From positions 1 through 16,881 of the forward strand of contig JBBTWG010000054.1 of assembly GCA_038062935.1 (NCBI GenBank): a stretch of 16,881 bases of DNA, read 5' to 3'. Origin of the DNA: JBBTWG01 sp038062935 (GTDB taxonomy: Bacteria > Patescibacteriota > Gracilibacteria > UBA1369 > UBA12463). The position numbers were made by a program, and so were the translations under genes. Position 1 is the stretch's first letter; every line of letters starts with the position of its first letter. The notes below the pieces were generated by a model. The model was not told the DNA's origin. It saw only the letters and a list, made by a program, of their open reading frames with translations, and ran no database searches. Below are positions 7,041-12,711 of the stretch, piece by piece.

Positions 7041-7369
7041 GTAGACAGAGAAGACATGGACAGGACAAGTGATGGTAGACAGAAACGCGATAAGAAAGAA
7101 AAAAAGTAAAAATAAGAAAAGACATATAGTAGACAAAAAAATATGACTCTTCAAACTATAACAACCGACTTAATTGATAGAAAAACAGCAAGTAGATTGC
7201 TAAAAACTTCCATACGCACCATCGACAGATATAGACAAAATGGAAGGCTATCGACAACCATCATAGACAGCAGAATATATGTAAAAAAAGAGGAGATAAG
7301 CGATTTTATAGAAAGACAAAGTAGACAGAGGCAAAAGACGTACGTGTCTACAGAAGACATGGTAGACAG
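7041..7369. repeat. Cluster of dispersed GTAGACA heptamers around the HTH gene 5' end
   Basis: Exact GTAGACA at 7041-7047, 7075-7081, 7129-7135, 7321-7327 and 7362-7368 on the plus strand, and its complement TGTCTAC at 7345-7351. ATAGACA variants are at 7231-7237 and 7263-7269. Four of the exact copies continue as GTAGACAG. The copy at 7129 overlaps the -10 of the HTH gene. A 7-mer should occur far less than once by chance in 330 bp, so the cluster is strongly enriched. Likely operators or a binding array for the encoded DNA-binding protein (inference). Confidence 0.75.
7125..7130 (+). promoter_or_regulatory. Candidate -10 (TATAGT) of the HTH gene
   Basis: TATAGT ends 12 nt before the ATG at 7143, which would give a leader of about 6 nt. 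Its last two bases are the first two of a GTAGACA heptamer, so a protein bound to that heptamer would block the promoter. No -35 is recognisable. Confidence 0.4.
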
Positions 7370-7805
7370 TGGGAACACGACACACGACAAGAAGCAGGAC
7401 AAGGCTCAAGACAAGGGAGAGGCTCAGCCAATTCGTGGTCATCATGAACACGATGTTCGGATGGACGAGTATTACAAAAAAATGGTGGAGGAGCTCATGC
7501 ATGACATCCATGAAAAACAAGAGAAACTTGAAGCAGTAAATTATCAGGTCGGAAAGTTAGAAACACAGCTACGAATGAGTGTGCCACTCATCGAATTTCA
7601 GAAAGAGAAGAAGCAGCTCCTTCTCGAAAGTTCACAGTACCAAAAAATTGCCCAGCAGAAAGAAGAGTTTGCCCGACAAAAAGATTTAGCGCTCAAAAAG
7701 CTTCAAAAAGATTTCTTTCTCGAACGTTTGAATAAAAGAGTGTATCTCCTGATTACACTCGGATTGATCCTGCTTCAGCCATTCATTCTTCTGCTCATAA
7801 AATGA
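7143..7805 (+). CDS. Membrane-tethered DNA-binding protein: MerR/excisionase-type HTH + coiled coil + C-terminal anchor
   Basis: 220 aa. Residues 10-58 form an HTH_17/MerR-like domain: RKTASRLLKTSIRTIDRYRQ gives the two HTH helices, RLSTTIIDSRIYVKK the wing, and EEISDFIERQ the next helix. Residues 60-105 are a polar linker rich in Lys, Asp and Gln. Residues 106-195 are a long heptad-rich coiled coil. Residues 200-219 (VYLLITLGLILLQPFILLLI) are a single membrane helix at the very C-terminus. The layout implies that DNA is held at the inner membrane face. It recalls chromosome-anchoring proteins such as RacA (HTH plus coiled coil) in architecture, not in recognised sequence. It lies in a cluster of GTAGACA motifs, is divergent from the FG-GAP operon, and ends 4 bp from the convergent DUF881 gene. 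Function unknown. Confidence 0.85.
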   Translation: MTLQTITTDLIDRKTASRLLKTSIRTIDRYRQNGRLSTTIIDSRIYVKKEEISDFIERQSRQRQKTYVSTEDMVDSGNTTHDKKQDKAQDKGEAQPIRGHHEHDVRMDEYYKKMVEELMHDIHEKQEKLEAVNYQVGKLETQLRMSVPLIEFQKEKKQLLLESSQYQKIAQQKEEFARQKDLALKKLQKDFFLERLNKRVYLLITLGLILLQPFILLLIK

Positions 7806-7809
7806 GATT

Positions 7810-8502
7810 CTAGAGCCCTGAAGCTACTTTTTGCATCGTTATATGTTCCATCCGATCGACGATCGGTGAAGATTTCGGAAGAATTTGCTTAAATCGCTGT
7901 AAGAATCCGCTCGGCTGCAGCAAGGACTTGAAAAGGAGGGAGGGCTCGCCAATAGCCTCAAAAATATAAGGAGGCTGTAGAATGTTGCCATTAAATAAGA
8001 TTTTTTGCTGAGGGAGTGATTCAAATCCCGATGTCGAATAGGTGATCCGGATACCATTCACGCTGACCGCTTCCGAACCCAGACTGAAGAGTTCATTCGC
8101 CAGATCGATCATCCATGCTACTGAAGTCTCTTTTGGAAGCGTAACGCTGATCCCAGGCCCTGAAACATGAACCGCCCCAAGGAGAATCCGATTCTTCAAA
8201 ATTTCTTTTTCCAATGCCTGTAGGGACGTTGATCGATCTTTTGTTTCACCAAGAGTTTTTTCGAGATCATTAATCTGTTTTTCGAGATCGTGATTTCCTT
8301 GATAGAGTGAAGAAATCTCACGGAAGATATTGGAGTTTGCATCACGAGTTGCGAGCTCTGTTACTTTCTCAAAAGACCGGGCTTGGACAATGAAAAAAGC
8401 ACCGAGCAGAACCCCCACGATGAGAAGTGCAAACGGCCTCTCGCGAACACGAGGCGTAGGGATCATCGTAAATTTTTTCGAATTTGAAAGTTTGAAGTTC
8501 AT
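7810..8502 (-). CDS. DUF881 family protein (YlxW/YlxX-like), second gene of pair
   Basis: 230 aa. An N-terminal membrane helix (about 25-41, FALLIVGVLLGAFFIVQA) is followed by a coiled coil (about 55-105) and an extracytoplasmic DUF881 domain. Family-typical stretches are VSGPGISVTL, DLANELFSLGSEAVSVNGIRIT and PPYIFEAIGEP. In Firmicutes, DUF881 genes (ylxW, ylxX) lie in or beside the division and cell-wall gene cluster; their precise role is unknown. The start at 8502 forms a 4-nt ATGA overlap with the stop of the preceding DUF881 gene, indicating translational coupling. The stop is TAG. Confidence 0.85.
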   Translation of the reverse strand: MNFKLSNSKKFTMIPTPRVRERPFALLIVGVLLGAFFIVQARSFEKVTELATRDANSNIFREISSLYQGNHDLEKQINDLEKTLGETKDRSTSLQALEKEILKNRILLGAVHVSGPGISVTLPKETSVAWMIDLANELFSLGSEAVSVNGIRITYSTSGFESLPQQKILFNGNILQPPYIFEAIGEPSLLFKSLLQPSGFLQRFKQILPKSSPIVDRMEHITMQKVASGL

Positions 8503-9221
8503 AAATTTTCTGGTGTCAGAAGCTGAAAATCGATATTTCCTGAGTATCCAGGAATGACAACCTGTTCTTCGCGCCGAATACGAAATGGCATCTGGAGCCG
8601 AATAGAGCGTCGCTTCAAATCAGGGAGAATATGAGGATCCTGGAAGCGCTGAAAGAGAAAATCTGGATCACCAGCCGTTGTCACAATAAAAGGCGGCGTG
8701 AGATGGAAGTTATTGACCAAAATACTGGAGCCCAGAGCAACAATCGATGAAGAAGCGATAATTCTTTGCTGGTTCACAGCAATTGCTGACACAGAAGACG
8801 CACGCAGGAGATTCACAATATCGCGCAGATCAGCGGCTTGCACGAGACCCTCTTCTGTCTGCTCCAGAATTTCATCACGCTTGCTCGAAGGGCTATCATC
8901 CAAAACAATGATAATCCCCTTTCCTTTTGCCATCGAAAGGCCATTTTTCTCTTTGAGATCCTCTAATAAAGAAAGTTTCGAACGAGAAATAATTTCATCA
9001 TTTTTTTGTTGTTGCGCTTCAATATCTTTCCGTACTTCGATCATGCGGTTTTGCAAAAAAACCTGCTCATCAATGAACCGTTTGAGGAGGCTTTCACGAG
9101 CCTCCAGTTGGTCTGCCGGATAGAGGCTGTTCACCGGCACATCGGCACGAAGCTGAACGGAAAAAAGAAATCCGATCACTCCACCAATCACCAAAAAGCT
9201 GAAAATAACACGACTATTCAC
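8499..9221 (-). CDS. DUF881 family protein (YlxW/YlxX-like), first gene of pair
   Basis: 240 aa. An N-terminal membrane helix (about 5-22) is followed by a coiled coil (about 40-90) and a DUF881 domain. Its hallmarks are GKGIIIVLDDSPS, AADLRDIVNLLRASSVSAIAVNQQRI and LTPPFIVTTAGDPDFLFQRF. The start codon is GTG at 9221, placed 6 nt after an extended -10, so the message is probably leaderless. Paired DUF881 genes are common and presumably form a membrane-associated heteromer; this is inference. It is divergent from murI, a peptidoglycan-precursor gene, which fits an envelope or division role. It ends inside the ATGA start of the second DUF881 gene. Confidence 0.85.
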   Translation of the reverse strand: MNSRVIFSFLVIGGVIGFLFSVQLRADVPVNSLYPADQLEARESLLKRFIDEQVFLQNRMIEVRKDIEAQQQKNDEIISRSKLSLLEDLKEKNGLSMAKGKGIIIVLDDSPSSKRDEILEQTEEGLVQAADLRDIVNLLRASSVSAIAVNQQRIIASSSIVALGSSILVNNFHLTPPFIVTTAGDPDFLFQRFQDPHILPDLKRRSIRLQMPFRIRREEQVVIPGYSGNIDFQLLTPENL

Positions 9222-9227
9222 AGGAAA

Positions 9228-9237
9228 ATGCTATCAT
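9228..9237. promoter_or_regulatory. Overlapping divergent extended -10 elements (DUF881 operon / murI)
   Basis: The 10-bp core ATGCTATCAT is nearly symmetrical. Read leftward it is TGATAGCAT (9236-9228), ending 6 nt before the DUF881 GTG. Read rightward it is TGCTATCAT (9229-9237), which would start murI transcription near 9244 and give a leader of about 65 nt. Both hexamers have the TGn extension. Use by murI is inferred. Confidence 0.45.
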
Positions 9238-9272
9238 GGAAGGCGAAAAGGAGGAAAGTAGGAAAAAGAATT

Positions 9273-9308
9273 CCTAAATCCTCCATCCTAAATCCTAAAT
9301 CCTACCCA
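9273..9308. repeat. Tandem 7-bp repeat (CCTAAAT) abutting the murI start codon
   Basis: Units in exact 7-nt phase: CCTAAAT, CCTCCAT, CCTAAAT, CCTAAAT, then CCTACCCA running into the GTG at 9309. It is the same unit as the array at 2001-2034 and sits in the same place relative to a divergent promoter. If read in the murI frame it gives an ILNPKS-type peptide, which would be an artefactual N-terminal extension. Confidence 0.85.
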
Positions 9309-10103
9309 GTGATTGCTCTCTTCGATTCCGGCTACGGCGGACTTACAGTCCTGAAATCTTTCCTCAAAGTACTTCCGAAGTATGACTATCTCTATCTCGG
9401 AGACAGCGCACGCGTCCCATATGGACCACGTTCACCGGAGACGATCCAGAAATTCAGCGAAGAAGGAATTCAGTTTTTCATCAAAGAAAAAGTGCCACTC
9501 GTCATCGTCGCCTGCAACACCATCAGCGCCGTCGCCCTGCGGTACCTCCAAAAAAAATACAGCGACCAGATAAAAATTCTCGGAGTTGTTCGTCCACTCG
9601 CCGAGTACGCCGCAAAAAATTCAGCAAAAAAACGCATCGGGATTGCAGGAACGAGGGCCACAATTGCCTCCGGCGCGTACAAAACAGAAATCCAAAAACT
9701 CGATCCAGCCTGCGAAGTCATCGGACAAGCCTGTCCCCTGCTCGTTCCACTCATTGAAGAAAACTGGCACCACAAGCCAGAAACCCGGATGATTCTGAGG
9801 AAATATTTGCGCTCACTCAAAACCCATAATATCGACACACTCATCCTTGGTTGCACACATTATCCGATGCTTCAAAAAGAATTTCAGAAAATCATGGGGG
9901 CCAGAGTTCACGTCCCCAATCCCGGCGATATCGTGGCAGCAAGCTTCGAAGACTATCTCCAGCGCCACCCAGAAATTGAAAAAAAATTAACCAAAAAAGG
10001 CACACAGAAATTTCTAACAACAGGAGACGTCGACCGTTTCGAAGAATTCAGTACCATTTTCCTGGAAGGCACAAAAATCAACGTCCAAAAAATCGCGCTA
10101 TAA
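9309..10103 (+). CDS. murI: Glutamate racemase
   Basis: 264 aa, normal length. It interconverts L- and D-glutamate and supplies D-Glu for peptidoglycan precursors in the cytoplasm. Both catalytic cysteines are in their motifs: VACNTISA (Cys69) and LGCTHYPML (Cys182, with His184). The N-terminus IALFDSGYGGLTVL matches the family start, and YLGDSARVPYG follows. The GTG at 9309 gives exactly the family N-terminus. An in-frame ATG at 9228 would add 27 residues encoded by the heptamer array and is rejected. No Shine-Dalgarno sequence is seen at the right distance; a GGAGG at about 9250 is far too distant. The gene is divergent from the DUF881 pair and convergent with guaA. Confidence 0.95.
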   Translation: MIALFDSGYGGLTVLKSFLKVLPKYDYLYLGDSARVPYGPRSPETIQKFSEEGIQFFIKEKVPLVIVACNTISAVALRYLQKKYSDQIKILGVVRPLAEYAAKNSAKKRIGIAGTRATIASGAYKTEIQKLDPACEVIGQACPLLVPLIEENWHHKPETRMILRKYLRSLKTHNIDTLILGCTHYPMLQKEFQKIMGARVHVPNPGDIVAASFEDYLQRHPEIEKKLTKKGTQKFLTTGDVDRFEEFSTIFLEGTKINVQKIAL

Positions 10104-10112
10104 ATCAGGCTT

Positions 10113-10205
10113 TCACTCTTCTTCGAGCACAAGCCGTTTGGGTCGCGCCCGGAGCAATTTTTTCGAAAAAAATAATCCACTCCTCTTTTTGAAAATCCTT
10201 CGCAT
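10113..10205 (-). CDS. Candidate 30-aa basic small protein directly after guaA
   Basis: A 30-codon ORF whose ATG follows the guaA TAG with no spacing (TAGATG). It is rich in Lys/Arg (MRRIFKKRSG..., then KKLLRARPKRL) and ends EEE before TGA. Its stop is 9 bp from the murI stop, so it would fill the whole gap between the convergent genes, as do other neighbours here. Its middle overlaps the 20-bp motif that recurs at 16849-16868. The recurrence may be DNA-level rather than coding, because indels shift the frame between the two copies. I have no family for it; it may simply be 3'-UTR. Confidence 0.3.
   Translation of the reverse strand: MRRIFKKRSGLFFSKKLLRARPKRLVLEEE
10137..10156. repeat. 20-bp motif, copy 1 (3' of guaA and murI)
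   Basis: TTTGGGTCGCGCCCGGAGCA, followed by ATTTTTTCGAAAAAAAT. The same 20 bp, with a similar T-run/A-run neighbour, is found in inverse orientation at 16849-16868 after lysS. On the murI strand the GC-rich stretch followed by six T could act as a terminator, though the visible GGG/CCC stem is short. Confidence 0.75.
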
Positions 10206-12575
10206 CTACTCCCACTCAATCGTCCCCGGAGGTTTCGAAGTGAGGTCATACAGCACATCCGAAACGCCTTTGATTTTCATAATGTCTTCAACGAGTTTTC
10301 GCAAAATTGCCCAGTCGAAAAGATATGGACTCGCCGTCATCGCTTCTTCAGAACAGATTGGTCGCAGGACGATAGTTTCACCAGCGCGACCATTGATCGA
10401 GACCGGCAAGAGGATCACAGGAAATTGCCAAATGCTGCGCATAAGTTTCTTATCTTCAGCACATTTCATGACAAGTGCGTCGACTTCTTGCAAGAGTTGG
10501 ATGCGTTCTGGAGTCAGTGTTCCTGGCTTGAATTCAATGTTTTCGACCGATCCGCCGCCGAGATGGAGCGTCACACGATTCACTTCCGCGACATGATTTG
10601 GAATAGTCGTTGCGAGTTCCTGCAATACTTCCCATGAAGCTTCCCCAGAAACAACGACAGGGTTTTTGTAACTGCGATCATCGCCTTGCACGCCGACACT
10701 GCGCACCGGTAAAACTTTGCCACTCAGAAAATGAGGATCAAGAATTTTTTTGATCTTTTGTTCGACCACTTTCAGATTCTCTGGAAGCGATGCTTTCTTT
10801 GCACACAAACATCGAACAGCAAGTCCAGGACCCGGAAAAGGATGTCTCCACACGAGCTCTTTTTCGATGCCGAGTTTCTCGCCCACCGTGCGAACTTCGT
10901 CTTTGTAGAGTTCTTTGAGCGGTTCGATGAGTAAACCTTTTTGCATCAAAACTTCAATCTGCGGAACGCGGTTGTGGTGTGTTTTGATTTTCGCAGCGTG
11001 TTTCGTACCACCTGTTTCGATGGTGTCTGGATAAATCGTGCCCTGTCCGAGCATCCATTCACTTGGATTGAGTTTGAGATTTTTTGAAACTTTTTGTTGC
11101 ACTTCAAGAAACGTATTACCAATGATTTTGCGCTTCTGTTCGGGTTCTGTGACGCCCGCAAGAGCTGTGAAAAATTCCTGTTTTGCGTCGTATGTATGGA
11201 TATTGAATCCAGATTTCTTCAAAGAATGCTCCACTCGGTCCGCTTCTTTGCGTCGCAAAAATCCCGTATCAATGAAAAGTCCATGGACTTTTGAAGTGCT
11301 AAGAGCTTTTTCCAGCAATGCAAAAGTCACAGTCGAATCGACTCCTCCGCTCACCAAACAGAAAACTTTTCTACTCTTCACTTGTCGGCGAATGTCGTTG
11401 TAGATCGTTTCGATATATTCTTTCAAATTCCACTCGCGTTCCACTTTGCAGAGATCCACAAAATTTTCCACCATCTTCATGCCATGCTCTGTGTGCGTGA
11501 CTTCGAGGTGGAATTGAATGCCGAAAATTTTTCGATATTCATCAGAAACCGCAGCAAATTCACAATTATCAGTGTACGCATTTTTTTCAAAACCGATCGG
11601 AAGCGCCGTGACAGTATCGCCATGACTCATCCAGACAGTCGTTTCGTCGCCAAGAAATTTCAAGACTCCCGAATTACGAATAATCTGCAATTTTGCTTTT
11701 CCGTATTCACCCGCTGTCGCCGTTGTTGTCGTTCGTGAAGGTTCGACAGTTCCTCCGAGCATTTTGACGATCAACTGATGACCGTAACAAATTCCAAGAA
11801 TCGGAACATTGAGATTGAAAATTTCTGGATCACATTGAGGTGCATTTTTTTCATAGACACTGCGAGGGCCGCCAGAAAGAATGATGCCTTTGTATCGGCG
11901 TAAATCTTCGACAGAAGTATCGCTTTCTTTAATTTCACAGTACACGCCGAGTCGTCGGACACGGTTAGCGATCAAGTGAGCATATTGCCCACCGCAATCG
12001 AGTACCACGAGCGCATCCAAAGACTTTAAATCTTTTGGCTGATTTTGGTTGAAAGTTCCCTCAGGTGCTTTTTGATTAAAAAAAGATTTGCCGGAAGGAG
12101 TCGCTGTTTCATGGGGCGATTTTGAAAAGGCAGAATTGATAGCAGCTTTGTGCGACACCTGACCAAAAGGCCTCGCAGCCGGTTTTGGAAAAGTTGAAGC
12201 TGTTTTGACAGGAGCAAATGTTGGGCGAGTCGGGTTCGGTCCCGGAGGAAGTTGCTGGATCTTAGTTGGAGTTTTCACTGGCTTTGCAGCTTTGGATAGC
12301 TTAAAAACCTTTAGAGGCTTCGAGACCATTTTTTTTACAGCCTTCTTTGAAGCTGGAAAAGATTTTTTTAAAGCTGTTTTTTTGACCACTTTTCGACTAG
12401 TCGACTTTTTCACAACCATCTTTTTCACCGGTTTAGAAACAGCTTTCTTCAAAGCTGATTTTTTCACAGGCATTTTCTTTTTGAAAGTCATCTTCTTTAC
12501 CGGTTTTTTCTGAGATGTCTTCTTTGAAGCTGTTTTGCGAGCAGAAGCCGTTTTTTGGTGCTTTTTATGAACCAT
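10206..12575 (-). CDS. guaA: GMP synthetase (glutamine-hydrolysing), human-type long form with lysine-rich N-terminal tail
   Basis: 789 aa, against about 510-525 for usual bacterial GuaA. It converts XMP to GMP using ATP and glutamine. Residues 1-105 are a histone-H1-like tail with about 38 Lys and no Asp or Glu (repeats such as PVKK, SALKK, VVKK). Residues 106-185 are a Pro/Ser-rich linker. The GATase domain runs from about 188, with GICYGHQLI (Cys263) and FGIQFHLEVT (His356, Glu358). The ATP-pyrophosphatase follows with the P-loop SGGVDS (409-414), then HPFPGPGLAVR. The C-terminal dimerisation region is roughly 85 residues longer than in E. coli and resembles human GMPS (LPVRSVGVQGDDRSY, QFPVILLPVS, ending LTSKPPGTIEWE). 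The ATG at 12575 was preferred to 12620 because it lies after the likely promoter. An internal TTG near residue 186 could give a tail-less form. Confidence 0.93.
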   Translation of the reverse strand: MVHKKHQKTASARKTASKKTSQKKPVKKMTFKKKMPVKKSALKKAVSKPVKKMVVKKSTSRKVVKKTALKKSFPASKKAVKKMVSKPLKVFKLSKAAKPVKTPTKIQQLPPGPNPTRPTFAPVKTASTFPKPAARPFGQVSHKAAINSAFSKSPHETATPSGKSFFNQKAPEGTFNQNQPKDLKSLDALVVLDCGGQYAHLIANRVRRLGVYCEIKESDTSVEDLRRYKGIILSGGPRSVYEKNAPQCDPEIFNLNVPILGICYGHQLIVKMLGGTVEPSRTTTTATAGEYGKAKLQIIRNSGVLKFLGDETTVWMSHGDTVTALPIGFEKNAYTDNCEFAAVSDEYRKIFGIQFHLEVTHTEHGMKMVENFVDLCKVEREWNLKEYIETIYNDIRRQVKSRKVFCLVSGGVDSTVTFALLEKALSTSKVHGLFIDTGFLRRKEADRVEHSLKKSGFNIHTYDAKQEFFTALAGVTEPEQKRKIIGNTFLEVQQKVSKNLKLNPSEWMLGQGTIYPDTIETGGTKHAAKIKTHHNRVPQIEVLMQKGLLIEPLKELYKDEVRTVGEKLGIEKELVWRHPFPGPGLAVRCLCAKKASLPENLKVVEQKIKKILDPHFLSGKVLPVRSVGVQGDDRSYKNPVVVSGEASWEVLQELATTIPNHVAEVNRVTLHLGGGSVENIEFKPGTLTPERIQLLQEVDALVMKCAEDKKLMRSIWQFPVILLPVSINGRAGETIVLRPICSEEAMTASPYLFDWAILRKLVEDIMKIKGVSDVLYDLTSKPPGTIEWE

Positions 12576-12598
12576 AGGAAGAGCCTTATAAGGTAAGG

Positions 12599-12627
12599 AT
12601 AATAGGAAAAAGAACCTCAAAGCACAA
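12599..12627 (-). promoter_or_regulatory. Candidate guaA promoter (TTGTGC-N17-TATTAT)
   Basis: On the minus strand -35 TTGTGC (12627-12622) and -10 TATTAT (12604-12599) are 17 nt apart. The leader would be about 17 nt. It contains the palindrome CCTTATAAGG (12584-12593), whose AAGG is the closest thing to a Shine-Dalgarno sequence in this window. Confidence 0.45.
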
Positions 12628-12696
12628 GTTTTTCCGCAGAAAAAAGCTCGAAAAACGAAAAACGGGTTGACGGAACAAAGAAAACAATCAGAGTCA

Positions 12697-12705
12697 TGCT
12701 AGACT
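12697..12705 (+). promoter_or_regulatory. Extended -10 promoter (leaderless) of the O-antigen-ligase-like gene
   Basis: TGCTAGACT (TGn + TAGACT) ends 6 nt before the ATG at 12712. A TTGACG at 12667 is 27 nt upstream of the hexamer, too far to be its -35. Confidence 0.55.
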
Positions 12706-12711
12706 ACTTCC

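Noticed and set aside
6957..7154. 66-residue N-terminal extension of the FG-GAP protein
   Set aside because: It would cross the promoter and the GTAGACA sites; the downstream ATG opens a clean signal peptide and sits 6 nt after an extended -10.
7803..8501. UGA recoding (code 25) as in Gracilibacteria
   Set aside because: Several genes (HTH protein, first DUF881, Gmad2, FG-GAP) end at TGA in expected places, including ATGA overlaps, and conserved cores contain no in-frame TGA.
9228..9308. 27-residue N-terminal extension of glutamate racemase from the ATG at 9228
   Set aside because: The extra residues are the translated heptamer array (ILNPKS-like), and the family N-terminus starts precisely at the GTG at 9309.
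12667..12672. TTGACG as -35 of the O-antigen-ligase-like gene
   Set aside because: It is 27 nt from the -10, far outside the 16-18 nt range.
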